In this document: in pieces, positions 1 through 35,279 of the stretch
Numbering within the stretch: position 1 is the stretch's first letter
How the letters are laid out: every line of letters starts with the position of its first letter
From: Chionoecetes opilio
Lineage: Eukaryota > Arthropoda > Malacostraca > Decapoda > Majidae
DNA: 64,000 nt
Direction: 5' to 3'
Assembly (NCBI GenBank): GCA_016584305.1
Contig: JACEEZ010026231.1
Coordinates: forward strand, 43,501 to 107,500
The notes under the pieces: model-generated
What the model saw: the letters and a program-made list of their open reading frames with translations, nothing else
Databases searched by the model: none
Told to the model about the DNA's origin: nothing
Translations under genes and position numbers: made by a program

Positions 1-282
1 GTGTGTGTGTGTGTGCGCGCGCGAGCGTGGGTGGGTGTGCGTGGGTGTGAATGTGTGTGTGTGTGTATTCTGGGGAAAAAAAGCAACAGGCACGCAATTC
101 AGCCATACATCGTATAGGGAAGTCTGTCCTGTGTGGTGGCGTCTCAGCGTGGCTCATCGTCATCACAGAGTAGCTACAGTACTGTTGACTGCCACCCTGG
201 GTCCCTCCCCTGGTGCTCTCATGAGAATTGCCATACAAAGGTATCGATTGTGTAGAGTGCGCTGCCCTTCTCCCGCGACTTT

Positions 283-283
<1 letters not shown>

Positions 284-358
<75 letters not shown>
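284..358. repeat. (CA)n microsatellite
   Basis: About 37 CA repeats; (TG)n-rich sequence at 1-66 and shorter CA runs at 440-472 are nearby. A near-duplicate of the flanking TGCGCTRCCCTTCTCCCGCG occurs at 259 and again at 412, so the CA tract and its flank were duplicated. Confidence 0.95.
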
Positions 359-360
<2 letters not shown>

Positions 361-484
361 AGGACTTAGATAAGAACATAATATTAATATTAATAATATT
401 AATAATAAGAGTGCGCTACCCTTCTCCCGCGACTTTCCACACGCGCACAAACACACGCACACACACACACACAACGTCGGACTT

Positions 485-540
485 AGATAAGAAAATGAGG
501 AAGCTACAAGAGGCCGCGAGACCTACACGAGGTAGTTCCT
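485..540 (-). mobile_element. LINE 3'-terminal fragment (tail family 1)
   Basis: Reverse complement of the tail seen after a LINE reverse-transcriptase C-terminus at 17954: AGGAACTACCTCGTGTAGG, CTCGCGGCCTCTTGTAGC, then TTCC and TTATTTTC. Only the last ~55 bases are present, as expected for 5'-truncated target-primed insertions. Confidence 0.7.
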
Positions 541-614
541 GTGATATAGGAGACCTGATCGAGCAGTCAGATAGAAGACCAGGAAACATAAAGAGGACAC
601 AGAACAAACAGAGA

Positions 615-1177
615 GAATACGTAGATGCACGAGTGATATCAAGAATACGTAGATGCACGAGTGATATCAAGAATACGTAGATGCACGAGTGATATCAAGA
701 ATACGTAGATGCACGAGTGATATCAAGAATACGTAGATGCACGAGTGATATCAAGAATACGTTGATGCACGTGTGTTATCAAGAATACGTAGATGCACGA
801 GTGATATAAAGAATACGTTGATGCACGAGTGATATCAAGAATACGTTGATGCACGAGTGATATCAAGAATACGTTGATGCACGAGTGATATCAAGAATAC
901 GTTGATGCACGAGTGATATCAAGAATACGTTGATGCACGAGTGATATCAAGAATACGTAGATGCACGAGTGATATCAAGAATACGTAGATGCACGAGTGA
1001 TATCAAGAATACGTAGATGCACGAGTGATATCAAGAATACGTAGATGCACGAGTGATATCAAGAATACGTAGATGCACGAGTGATATCAAGAATACGTAG
1101 ATGCACGAGTGATATCAAGAATACGTTGATGCACGAGTGATATCAAGAATACGTAGATGCACGAGTGATATCAAGAA
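615..1177. repeat. 28-bp minisatellite, about 20 copies
   Basis: A tandem array of a 28-base unit containing ATGCACGAGTGATATCAAG followed by AATACGTAG or AATACGTTG. Units differ mainly by that A/T choice, with one unit carrying TGTGTTATC and one ATATAAAG. Units with T cluster in the middle of the array and units with A at both sides. Copy number is by counting across 563 bases. Confidence 0.95.
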
Positions 1178-1630
1178 GTTCAGTTTTCCGCCATAGAAAT
1201 ATAGATATTTGGTAAAGGGAGTGATTGCAGCCAAGTTTTTTCAATATTTTTGTATAACATCTATGCCATATATCTATCACCAGTTTAACTCAAGCCCTGT
1301 ATATTACAATTAGATATACACACACATACATACACACACACATCCTCCATACACGTAGGTTGTTCGTCTCCGTGACACAGACAACTATTATCCAACCCAA
1401 CATTGCCCCAACTATCAGCGGGAATATATCACGCTCATATCCTCAAGCAGAGCGAGGTCTGTTAAGGGCGTAGGATGACATCATGTTCGATAAGATAATG
1501 AGATGGTGGTGGGTGATAACGGCCTCGGTAAGCACTCCTGAACCTCCATCGTAGTTCCGAGACAGGCCAGGCAGACAGGGATCGAGTGCAAGGAAGAGAC
1601 AGGAAAGCGTCTGGGTATACTTGCTCCCTC
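1178..1630. other. noncoding stretch
   Basis: AT-rich sequence with a short (CA)n tract near 1315-1345. No gene or named repeat seen. Confidence 0.6.
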
Positions 1631-1845
1631 TAACCCCTTGAGGCCCAGAACGTGTATTTGCATTGTAATTTGGCGCCCATTAATAGACGATTTTAATGAA
1701 TATAGACTATTTTATATATCCCTGTATTGTACCCTTGTCCACTAGCTAATTTGATATATTAAGTATCATAATTTTTTTGTAATTTTATGGCTAACAACAG
1801 ACGATTTTTAATAGCAAAGGAAAGATCTGGACGTGAAGGGGTTAA
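1631..1845 (+). mobile_element. piggyBac-like MITE copy 1
   Basis: Begins TAACCCCTTGAGGCCCAGAA and ends GGACGTGAAGGGGTTAA, i.e. imperfect inverted ends next to TTAA-type sites (left site changed to CTAA). The interior shares ACAGACGATTT and AGCAAAGGAAAGA with the other copies. TTAA duplication with CCC/GGG termini is the piggyBac pattern. No transposase. Confidence 0.75.
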
Positions 1846-2045
1846 GTTAATAAATAGCAGTAGAAGTACCGTAGATAGTTGTTTTTCTTATAATAGGTTC
1901 AGTATATGTATAAGTAGAAGAAACAGGAATGATAATGAAATAGAAAGGAATCTGTAATTAAAAATTTCCAGAAATTTCAAGTTTCGGAGGCAGGATAAGT
2001 TGAAGGAAAATATTTGAAGGTGCCATATTTTTTTCTTTTCTCTCT

Positions 2046-2048
<3 letters not shown>

Positions 2049-2120
<72 letters not shown>
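2049..2120. repeat. (CA)n microsatellite
   Basis: Pure CA tract immediately 5' of a SINE; the SINE appears to have inserted at its edge. Confidence 0.9.
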
Positions 2121-2122
<2 letters not shown>

Positions 2123-2402
2123 GGGGACTCCGTAGTGTAAGGGTTAGCACGCTCGGCTCACAACCGAGAAGTCCCGGGTTCGATCCCCGGGCGGAGCGAA
2201 GACAGACGGGCGGTCTTCTTAAAACCCGAGCCCCTGTCCACCCAGCAGTGAATGGGTACCGGGTGTTAGCCGGGGGTTTGTGACCCCCCTCCCGGGGTGG
2301 TGGCTTCGATCAACACTAACCACTAAGGATGAATGATAAAATAAATGTTGATATGGAGACGGGGCCATACGAGCGTTGCTCAGGCCCTATAAAATACAAC
2401 TA
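2123..2402 (+). mobile_element. SINE family A, full length (tRNA-Val-like head)
   Basis: The head folds as a tRNA: A-box-like TAGTGTAAGGGTTAGCAC, an anticodon arm CTCGG-CTCACAA-CCGAG with CAC in the anticodon position (valine), and B-box GGTTCGATCCCC. A conserved body follows and ends AAAATACAACTAGATGAATA. The mismatched acceptor stem and attached body mean this is a retroposon and not a tRNA gene. Confidence 0.9.
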
Positions 2403-2432
2403 GATGAATACCCCCCCCCCCCCACACACACG

Positions 2433-2468
<36 letters not shown>

Positions 2469-2578
2469 GTGTGTGTGTCCTGTCAGAGAGCGGGAGACGT
2501 CTCGGTCCAGACACGCAACTTACAGTATTCCTCACCGTGAAATAACCTATGAAAATTATGTGTCAATTATGTTGGAAG

Positions 2579-2853
2579 CAGTGGCGGAACTACGGAACTT
2601 TCCCCCCGTTTTACAGCGGTAAACCCCCTCCCCTTTTTAAGGCGGTGCCCCCTCTTTGAATAACTAATAACTAGATACATTGGTATTATACTGAGAAAAT
2701 TAGCTTATAATGTTAATCTAAAATGTATACTCATGAATGGATCTATAGTAACATGATATATATGAAAACTATGGTGCCCCCCGATATTTATCTGTCCCCC
2801 CCCCCCCCCCCCCCGAGTGCTTCCCCATTTTTACACCCCTTGTTCCGTCACTG
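2579..2853 (+). mobile_element. hAT-like MITE with 8-bp target duplication
   Basis: Terminal inverted repeats CAGTGGCGGAAC and GTTCCGTCACTG (one mismatch) are flanked by a perfect 8-bp direct repeat GTTGGAAG at 2571-2578 and 2854-2861. CAGTGG ends and 8-bp duplications are typical of hAT elements. The 275-bp interior has poly-C runs and no transposase. Confidence 0.9.
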
Positions 2854-2861
2854 GTTGGAAG

Positions 2862-3880
2862 TGAAAGTTGACGGCATGGAATTAATATGAGAAAATGTAC
2901 GTATCCGGGAGAGAGACATTTTCAAGCTGACTTCGAATAGGTGTACGCTAGGAATGAATGGACATGACTGGTTACGCTCAAGGTCGGTGCTATAAGCTGG
3001 GATCCTCATGTTTAGTATCTACAGGAATTGGAATATAGGATAGGAATGGAATAGGAATAGATTGGAATGGATAGGAATAGGAATGAATGGACATGACTGG
3101 TTACGCTCAAGGTCGGTGCTGGCTTAGGGAGTTTAGTATGTACAGGAATTGGGTCAACGTGAAACATTTTTTAATCACTAAAATGAAGTTTTGTCTACCT
3201 CATGAAAGCGAATACCGTTACGCCATTAATAAAACAGAGATTTCAAGCACGGTCCCTACACCACGTCGCCTTACAGTATATTTATTCCCTTCTGAGGTGT
3301 TATTACGGGCCGCTGATGGTTGCGTGGGTGTGTGAGGCATTGCTGGTGGTCACGCACTCGTGTAGGTGAGGGAGCCTCGTCTAGGTGTGTGTGTGTGTGA
3401 CGCCCTCAGCCAGACCTGCTTCTTCCATACCGGAGCAGGAAATGATAGAGATTAGAACGCCTTTCTCTCTTTCAACCCATTGCATTTCCTCTTCCCGTCG
3501 CTGATACCTAAAGAAATGTGCTAGTTTTAGTCTTGTCTAGTCTAGTCTAACTAACTGATGCCCATTCCTTGAAACATTCTCTTGGGGATGACTACGGCAA
3601 GATTTTTATTTAGAACATCCAACAAGGGTCAAGGAATCCCTAGTAGTGGATGGGTAGCGTGCTGTAATTTGTAGATAAAAGTTTTCTGGCACCTTCCTGA
3701 GTGCGGGTTGCCTGGGGGGAAGATGGAGTCACAGGTGTTGACGTCACGGTGAGGAATGTGTGTGGGTTGCCTGCTAGCGCCACATGACCACACGTGATGA
3801 GGGACTGGGTTCGCACGCCCCACCCTCTAGCTGTCAGGTGATTCGCTTATTTGTGGTGGTAGTGATAGGCTTGCAGTAAG
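2862..3880. other. noncoding stretch with a local duplication
   Basis: GAATGAATGGACATGACTGG and its continuation GTTACGCTCAAGGTCGGTGCT occur at 2952 and 3081, separated by TAGGAATGG-type short repeats. A small frame at 3087-3335 has no recognisable homologue. Confidence 0.55.
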
Positions 3881-3895
3881 CTTTTGGTGGGAACA

Positions 3896-3995
3896 GGTGA
3901 AGAACCTCGTGTAGGTCTCACGGCCTCACTACAGGAACTACCTCGTGTAGGTCTCACGTCTTCTTGTAGCTTCCTTATTTTCTTATGTTCTTAAC
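3896..3995 (+). mobile_element. LINE 3'-terminal fragment (tail family 1)
   Basis: Contains AACTACCTCGTGTAGGTCTC, CTTGTAGCTTCCTTATTTTC and terminal TTATGTTC. The AACCTCGTGTAGGTCTCAC block is duplicated within the fragment. Confidence 0.7.
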
Positions 3996-4410
3996 ATGGA
4001 GCTCCAGGGTGGCTTTGGCGAGGATTAAGAGAGGAGGCTGTAGCTGTAATGAAAAATAAAATATTAAGAAAAATAAGCGGAGAAAAAGTTAGGTTATTTT
4101 AGTTTAGCGTACGTACAGAGCCAATCATCAGACAACTTACGGTAATAAGCTTACAAGCGCGTAGCTCAAAATATGTAAAGTATTGATAATAACAATTATA
4201 ACTATTAATATTAATTATAATTATAATATTTAGTATTGATAATAGTACGTAATAATTATAATGATGATAATAATAGTAGTACTAATAATGATTATGATGA
4301 CAGTAATAATAAAAGATAAACTAAGTTATAAAACAAGCTTAACAAAAAGAAGTTTAGGTCTAGGTAAGGTGAGGTAAGGTTTGGCGAGGTTATTCTGATA
4401 CTTTTTTTTT
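3996..4410. other. AT-rich noncoding stretch
   Basis: Contains ATAATAATT-type simple sequence (4190-4310) and a GGTAAGG-like run at 4357-4392. No gene. Confidence 0.6.
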
Positions 4411-5330
4411 ATTACAAAGACAGTCTACCGCAACACTGAACACTGATTACAAAGACAGTCTACCGCAACACAGAACACTGATTACAAAGACAGTCTACCG
4501 CAACACTGAACACTGATTACAAAGACAGTCTACCGCAACACAGAACACTGATTACAAAGACAGTACCGCAACACAGAACATTGATTACAAAGACAGTCTA
4601 CCGCAACACTGAACACTGATTACAAAGACAGTCTACCGCAACACTGAATACTGATTACAAAGACAGTCTACCGCAACACAGAACACTGATTACAAAGACA
4701 GTCTACCGCAACACTGAACACTGATTACAAAGACAGTCTACCGCAACACAGAACACTGATTACAAAGACAGTCTACCGCAACAAGAACACTGATTACAAA
4801 GACAGTCTACCGCAACACGAACACTGATTACAAAGACAGTCTACCGCAACACAGAACACTGATTACAAAGACAGTCTACCGCAACATAGAACACTGATTA
4901 CAAAGACAGTCTACCGCAACACAGAACACTGATTACAAAGACAGTCTACCGCAACACAGAACACTGATTACAAAGACAGTCTACCGCAACACAGAACACT
5001 GATTACAAAGACAGTCTACCGCAACACTGAACACTGATTACAAAGACAGTCTACCGCAACACTGAACACTGATTACAAAGACAGTCTACCGCAACACTGA
5101 ACACTGATTACAAAGACAGTCTACCGCAACACAGAACACTCATTACAAAGACTACCGCAACACAGAACACTGATTACAAAGACAGTCTACCGCAACACTG
5201 AACACTGATTACAAAGACAGTCTACCGCAACACAGAACACTGATTACAAAGACAGTCTACCGCAACACTGAACACTGATTACAAAGACAGTCTACCGCAA
5301 CACTGAACACTGATTACAAAGACAGTATAC
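4411..5330. repeat. 35-bp minisatellite, about 26 copies
   Basis: Unit of 35 bases, ATTACAAAGACAGTCTACCG then CAACACWGAACACTG. Two main variants (ACTGAA and ACAGAA) partly alternate, particularly at the start. Several units have small deletions (missing TCT at about 4562, a shortened unit near 5150). Not coding. Confidence 0.95.
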
Positions 5331-5778
5331 GGTAAAAAAACCCACAAGGATAACGGTTTCATTCTGGGTACAATAAATCAGCGTCACCGAGCAATAAACA
5401 TAATGACAGGAGGTTGAACAAAATTATAATGATAATAATAGTAATAATAATGATGATGATGACAATAATAACAAAGATAAAATAAGTGATAAAACATCCT
5501 TAACGAATAAATGGACAGTCGGTCATGGAGTAATGTTTATCGTATCATTGTTGCGATAATAGATTACTGAAGTTTTTAATCATTTCGGGGCTACAATACA
5601 CACAGTCATGGTCTGAAAGCAAACAAAGGATGTTTTATTATATTCATTGTTTTTTTCTCTCGATCCACAATAAACATATACATGACTGGACGGCGGTAAA
5701 CTGCGGGTATGAGAGAGACAGACAGACAGACAGACAGAGAAAAACAGAGACAAAGAGAGAGAGTGTGTGACTGAGTGT
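5331..5778. other. noncoding stretch
   Basis: Simple AATAATA and GATGAT runs at 5430-5480 resemble those preceding the 35-bp array (4260-4320), including a shared AAAATAAGTGATAAAACA-like string, so the flanks may be duplicated. (GACA)n near 5717. Confidence 0.5.
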
Positions 5779-6065
5779 GAATTCATCTAGTTGTATTTTA
5801 CAGGGCCAGAGCGACGCTCGTATGGCTCCGTCTCCATATCAACATTTTTATCATTCATCCTTAGTTCTTAGTGTTGGCCGAAGCCACCACCCCGGGAGGC
5901 GGGTCACAAACCCCCGGCTAATACCCGGTACCCATTCACTCCTGGGTGGACAGGGGCTCGGGTTTTAAGAAGACCGCCCGTCTGTCTTCGCTCCGCCCGG
6001 GGATCGAACCCGGGACTTCTCGGTTGTGAGCCGAGCGTGCTAACCCTTACACTACGGAGTTCCCC
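5779..6065 (-). mobile_element. SINE family A, full length
   Basis: Reverse-oriented copy of the element at 2123. The tRNA-like head is at 5985-6062 (B-box complement GGGGATCGAACC) and the tail ATTCATCTAGTTGTATTTTA at the left end. The short string CTACGGAGTT is repeated at the head junction. Confidence 0.9.
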
Positions 6066-6214
6066 TACGGAGTTGTGTGTGTGTGGAGGGAGGTGAGAGT
6101 GAGCTGGCCCTGACTCACACTGCTGATAAAACACAGCCTTAGTTCCTGTTCCCTGTCACCGTGAGGCCGCGTCCAAACATCCGCCAGGCAAAATATATAC
6201 AGTACCTACAGCCT

Positions 6215-7600
<1,386 letters not shown>

Positions 7601-7601
7601 C

Positions 7602-7901
7602 TCTCATTCCCAACTTTCCTTATCCTATTTCCCACGGTGAACTGTCTCTACGGCGTCATCCGTCGAACATAACTATTTTGTCGTGGCAGTCGGCAGTTTA
7701 TTCATAACATAATGGTGTAGTATACTGTCTTGTGTCACTTAGTACTGTATTTGAGAACGAGGGGAAAGTGAAGCAATGGCATTTCAAACCATTTTACATT
7801 GCTTTATTCTTTTATTGTGGCACTCGTACTGTCTGCTATTAGGGGGCTGAGATCTCAAGACTTATATATTTGTTTGTACATTGTTCAGCCTCATTACAAT
7901 G
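7602..7901. other. noncoding stretch
   Basis: Unique AT-rich sequence. Nothing recognised. Confidence 0.6.
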
Positions 7902-8118
7902 TTAACCCCTTGAGGCCCACAACGTAATTTCCATTGTAATTTGGGTACCATTAGATGATTTTTAGTGAATATAAGCAATATTTTATAGAGATATGACCTG
8001 TTTAATATCCTTGTCCATTAGCTAATTTGGTTTATTTAGTTACTTTTTCGTAGTTTTATGACTAATAACAGACGATTTCATATACTAGCAAAGGAAAGAA
8101 CTGGGCGTGAAAAGGTGA
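7902..8118 (+). mobile_element. piggyBac-like MITE copy 2
   Basis: TTAACCCCTTGAGGCCCACA at the left; shared interior (GCTAATTTGG, AACAGACGATTTC, GCAAAGGAAAGAA) and a degenerate right end GGGCGTGAAAAGGTGAA. Confidence 0.75.
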
Positions 8119-8620
8119 AATAGAAAAAAAAGGCTTTATAGGGAGTGATTTCCGTGTCTTGTGTTCTCAGAAAGTGTGAAATTTGTGCGGCCAAAAGTGA
8201 AAGTATGTAGCTATCCTCTGCATGACCTGTGTTGCCTTGAAGCATGAAATCAGCTGCTTCATGGGACGTGCCCCTTTCTCCTCGCCCCATGCCATGCCAA
8301 ATTTCCATGCATTTCCTCGCCCCTTTCCATTGTCTTTTGTAATGAGGGCGAGAAGGGCGGAACGTGGAGGAAGGAGAGATGTATTGTCTTTCACACTTTC
8401 ATCTGCATTTTAGCTCCTTTGACATCAGTCCATAACACTCATATCTTTGCTGCAGTGGCGGTGATAAGTCCATCTGGCAGGAAGTTGCAGCAAATTATCA
8501 CAACAAAAGATATTTCCGCCTCCAAGGATGTGGGCGGGGCAGGTGATGCCTCTATTGCCTCCTCTGTCGTGTTCCTTTCACCTGGTGGTGCTGATTTTTG
8601 AGAGGGAGCCACTTCATTAA
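8119..8620. other. unassigned stretch between two MITEs
   Basis: Several short open frames overlap on both strands, but none resembles a known protein. No repeat signature. Confidence 0.5.
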
Positions 8621-8834
8621 TTAACCCCTTCACACCCAGATCTTTCCTTTGCTATAAAAAAATCGTATGTTTTCGAGCCATAAAACAACGAAAAGTAACT
8701 TAATATACCAAATTAGTTAGTCGACAAGTATACTAAACAGGTCATATCTATAAAATATTGCTTATAGTCACTAAAAATCGTTTAATGGCACACAAATTAC
8801 AATGGAAATTACGTTCTGGGTCTCAAGGGGTTAG
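8621..8834 (-). mobile_element. piggyBac-like MITE copy 3
   Basis: Reverse-oriented copy: TTAACCCCTTCACACCCAGA at the left and TTCTGGGTCTCAAGGGGTTAG at the right. It is the inverted relative of copies 1 and 2. Confidence 0.8.
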
Positions 8835-9457
8835 AACATTAATTTAGATATAAGATAAGATACTTTGATCCTATCTAGACACTTTGCAAGTACCAACTAC
8901 AAGGTTATTGACTATACAAAGCACCACCACGCCAGGACGAACTTGGTGACATTCATTTAGAGAGCCGCACTTACCGTGAGATAGCATAACACAATTATGG
9001 AGTACTGAGGTGCTGATTCAATAAAACTTAAGACATCGTACAAGTTAGTGGGCGTACGTAAGTCCTTGGAAAGGGCGGGGGGCGACAGGGGTGAATCCAC
9101 GATTTTTTAAGGGGGGGGGGGGTGAGTGAAGCAAAGCAAGCCTCTACAGCTGGGTTTTGGGGCATGAAAATGGGAAATGGGTCTGGACATTTTTTGAAAA
9201 TCAACCATTTTTAGGGGCAATTTGAGCCTCATGATGGATGTATTGCACTAATTTCATATTTAATGGCAAAAAACATATTTTTTGACTTCCCTATTTTTCC
9301 CAATTTTAGGGTCAAAGGTCCATAAACAACCATAAAGAGGTTTTCCAATATTTATCAATTGCTTTCACATCGGGTACTTTGTCTATATGCTAAGGAAAAA
9401 CTTCATGTTTTTTTATTTTTTATTATTTACATTTTTTTTTTTTTTTTATGTATACAT
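8835..9457. other. noncoding stretch with G and T homopolymers
   Basis: Contains a G-run at 9111-9122 and a poly-T at 9432-9447 that abuts the SINE at 9458. TGAATCCACGATTTTTTAAG at about 9091 looks like a transposon edge, but I found no partner end. Confidence 0.4.
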
Positions 9458-9782
9458 TTGTGCCTATAGCACCTGTAGGCAGTGGTGACCCAGGGCTCGG
9501 ATGGTAGGCTCTGGAGGTTCACTTGAGGGCTGTGATGGTTGGTCCTCGCCCGTGGTGGCGCAGGCAGGATTTTTATAGTGACGCCTGTGATTAGAGGCTC
9601 ATGCCGCCCCCCTGTGTCCTCCGATGCACTCGCAATTGAAGGTAGAGTTAATGGGCAGGGCATGTGGGTGTTTTTAGGCCACTCGACTGTGCAGAAAGGT
9701 TTTGGTTTTCATCGGGGATCGAACTCGGGTCACCGAGAACGCCAGTCGGAGACGCTAACCACTCTCTACCGCCTCTCCCATA
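9458..9782 (-). mobile_element. SINE family B (tRNA-Ser-like head)
   Basis: Read on the minus strand, GGCGGTAGAGAGTGGTTAGC (A-box region), an anticodon arm GCGTC-TCCGACT-GGCGT with CGA (serine), then GAGTTCGATCCCC (B-box). The body ends near a poly-A/T at its 3' side. Near-identical to 19497-19922. Confidence 0.85.
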
Positions 9783-9984
9783 TGTGCTTCAAAATGCTTT
9801 CTTCTCTTTATATTCATGGCACCTTAGCTTGCAAGTTGGGATTTACCTGTGCTGAAAAAGGAAATTGAAAAAGTGACTAAAACTGGCTTTGTTTTGCAGA
9901 TCCTTATGCCTAGTCAACCAGCCGTCCGACCAGGAGCCTGTAAGTTGTGTCGGTGAGAGGTGTCTAGTGCTGCTCTGAGCCACC

Positions 9985-31901
<21,917 letters not shown>

Positions 31902-34800
31902 AGCAGTTTTTTTCTTACTTAGATCAGGTGACAGAAAGACATATTTGAAGAGGTGAAAGCAAGAGTGATTTGGGGCCTAGATTACAATTTGGCCTTTTCT
32001 GTAGTTGTCCACATACTGTGATGGCCAACTGTCCCATGTAGACGTAGTTAGGGAAGGAGGCACATTGATTGAATTAGAGTGTGTAGTTTTGACACAATCC
32101 CCTTTGCACATACGAAATTGCTATTTTTTTCGTATGGTTCAGCCCCTGACACCTCAACACAATATTTGTGATTAGGTAAATATTTAATCATATTTTATAC
32201 ACCAAAGGCAGCATAGGTTTCAACATGCATTCCATGTGTAATTTTAGGTAGTTTTACATTGTCAGCCCAAAGACAATGAATGCCTCACTACCCTATAGTA
32301 TCATAAGATTTCATATTTTCCTAAGGATTATGCTCTTATGCCCAGTACTGTATATTGCCTACGTGAAGTGGATATTTCAAGTAAGAAGATAGAGCTGTCT
32401 GTAGTTTAAAGAGATGGAGGTGTTTTATTGGCCATCATATTTGGGGCTGAGAAAGAAGTTAGTTCGTATGATATTGTACAACATCTCTAAATATTTATAT
32501 AGAATCACAACTAGCATCTGAGTAACTGGGATCATTATAATGCATTGTTTGCTTCCTGAAACTTATCTTGTAATTATCCTTGCACTATACTTATTGGGTT
32601 TTTTTTCAAGCATTAATGTGTGAGCTCTTTGATTACAGTGTTTACTTTAAATAATTAAGTATGCTCTGAACCCTCTCACAAGCCTATACGTGTACAGTTG
32701 GCTTGCTAGCGGGAAAGATAAGCAGAATACAAGGAACAAGAGTTGATGGATGGAAAACGCCAAGTACATTCCATTATTTAACCCCTTCCTGGGTTGAATA
32801 TTAGAAGAAGAAAAAATTACACTTTCCTACTTCAATTTTGATACATACAGTATGGGTTTTTTTATCATTATTATTATTATTATAATTTTTAATGTTATTT
32901 AACATTTTATCAACTAATGAGTGTGTGGCTGGCATATTTCACCATATTCAAGAAAATGGAGAAATGGAGTATTGAACATAGCACTTTGAACTATATATAG
33001 TAGGTAATGTTAAAGGACTGAAAGCTATATATCTATTTATTATTGTTTTGCATATTTTACTCTAATCGTGTATAACTCCTCTATTTGTGAATACACTAAG
33101 TAGAGGAGCACTATTATTGTATAAGTCACCAAAATGGTTATCAGTATTTGTTTTCCATAGTAAGTAATTTTTCCCTCCACTACACCAAATAATCTAACCT
33201 CCTTCCTCCAACAAATCCACATCCTTCATCTGATCTAACCATCCTGCTGTAGCATTCTGTTCCTTCCCCCTTCCCTCACCGTTTCATTATTTCTCTATAA
33301 CCCCTCCCCTTTTTATGCTTTGCCATAGTGCTATATGACCTCTGATGTCTGGCACATTTCCCCCTCTCTTTTGGCATTAAATCAATCAATCCACCACACC
33401 AATAGTTTATGTCCAGTGGAGTCAGGTCGTGTATTTGAAAATATAAATTTTAATAGATAGTGGGGTTCTTAGAAATTTTTTAGTAAATTGATTATTGGTT
33501 ATGTGAAGTATGTCTATGACAAACATGCTTTATTGTTGTTATTTATTTTGTCTATCACACACTGGCAGGAGTAAGTTATTTAATTGCCTCCCTCCCATAG
33601 GCACCTTAGCCTTACCTTCTTTGATTCCTCTAAAGAGTTTTATATCTGGGCCTCATGTTGACTGCTCGATCATAGTGTCTCAGCGTGTAATGGATGGATG
33701 GATGTGTATGGACTTATTTCTTAGAGCCTGTATGGAATTATGTTGAGTGAGTGATGATTGGCACTGAGCTTAACCTCACTTATGGGTACATTCATTTGTC
33801 AGAGTTGCTGACATGATGTAGCAGTTCTTTGTGAGATCTCTGGATGTTATGCATCCTAACCTAATCCTATTCCCTTCTTGACTGACTGTTGGGGCAGTTC
33901 CAGACCCTATTGAGGGTGGTGTCATCCTCAGGACATACTGATGTAATCCAACACTTCATGGGTCTGGATGAATACAGTGCCAGTTTAAGATGATGGCTGG
34001 TGTGACAATCATTGGTGCTCTGCTAATGTTGAGTTATTGCTGTCTAGCTAACTCTCAAGCACAAGCTGTTAGCTGACTATCTCTGACATGAGTCCCTTAG
34101 GTGGACTTGCTTTCATGAGAACTATAGTATTTTCTACTTAGTTGTACACTGTGAAGTGGTGAGTTGTTGCTTGTGGTTTCATATCACTTATATTCTCTGC
34201 CTAGTTTTGAAAGATGGTTTAGGACTTAAAGTATCCATTCATTTATTGATGTTTTTTTTATTGGATTCAGTGATAATCATCATTTCCTACATAGACATCT
34301 TTGGTTGAAAAAAGACCCATTGTGTCAAGAGCTCAACAGACAGAGGTGTTAGTATGCTTCCTTGACTTCTAAACTTGATTGTCCTACGTCAGAACTCGAC
34401 TTGATGATGGCAAATGCTTGTATTAGATTTGCTGTTACTGTTTTCTTGTATGTATGTGACAGAAATAATGGTCTCAGTGTGTAACAAGTGATTCTATGTC
34501 GATCCACTTGCATATCATTTAATTGTATATGATGGTTAACCGAGGATAAAGTAGTTGGGCAGCTTTTGTATATTGTAGAGTAAATTGTGAGTAGAATGTA
34601 AGCTATTTTAGTGGAAGGCACCAAAGAAATTTTAGCATGCTGGTCATGAAAATTTGTTATCAGGGCAAGCACTGCATCATAATTTACTGTAGAATTTGTT
34701 GAACGTAGTTATGCTAGCAGTTTATTATTTGAAACTAAAACATTCCTGACAAGCAATCCCATGTTCATTGAGCAGCAATAAACTGTAATGGGTTTGTAGC
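31902..34800 (+). other. probable alpha-catenin 3' UTR and flank
   Basis: No coding signal. The first canonical AATAAA I found downstream of the stop is at 34777-34782, which would give a 2.9-kb 3' UTR; non-canonical signals could end it sooner. A LINE-derived repeat lies inside at 33168-33392. Confidence 0.35.
33168..33392 (+). mobile_element. LINE-derived element with family 2 tail
   Basis: CCAACAAATCCACATCCTTC, CTCACCGTTTCATTATTTC, then the family 2 tail ending in (ATCA)n. It is collinear with the longer copy at 35280-36390. Confidence 0.75.
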
Positions 34801-35279
34801 TGAAGAGCATTTATCTCTTGCTGGTTTAAAGCTTTGCCGTTTGCCTCTTGATAATGTCGCATAAATTGTGAATTATCATTCAAATGACATACCTCCTATC
34901 ACAAGATATATATAGACTATATATTTTTTTCTTCAAAATGTTTCTGAAAATTTATCATTATTGTATTCTCAGCATTATATAATTAATTCAATGTACTTTG
35001 GGTGCCAAATATATACTAAAGAATACAACAAACTTAACAGTGTATTCTTTTGCAATTAAGTATGGAGCAGCAGTCATGCTATCAACTAGAAAAGGACTTA
35101 ATTGTTATTTTGATGATTTCGTCTCGAGTTTAGGAGCTGTCCTTCTATAGCACAAGAATGTCTTATGGACTAAAAGAGTAAAGTCCTCCTGAGGCATATG
35201 TGTTGGTGTAGTAAACGTAATGTAATCATATTGATGAGACAAGGGAAATTGTGGCACAGTGGCATGCTAATCACAGAAC
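33393..35279. other. noncoding stretch (3' UTR/intergenic)
   Basis: AT-rich sequence without recognised repeats or genes. It includes the candidate polyadenylation signal at 34777. Confidence 0.6.

Noticed and set aside
2127..2200. tRNA-Val gene
   Set aside because: The cloverleaf is the head of a SINE: same body and tail attached in a second copy at 5779, imperfect acceptor stem.
4411..5330. CRISPR-like array of regularly spaced repeats
   Set aside because: Units are contiguous with no unique spacers, and the window is clearly eukaryotic.
8419..8633. 60-64 codon frames on both strands
   Set aside because: Overlapping, no homology recognised, no splice or start support.
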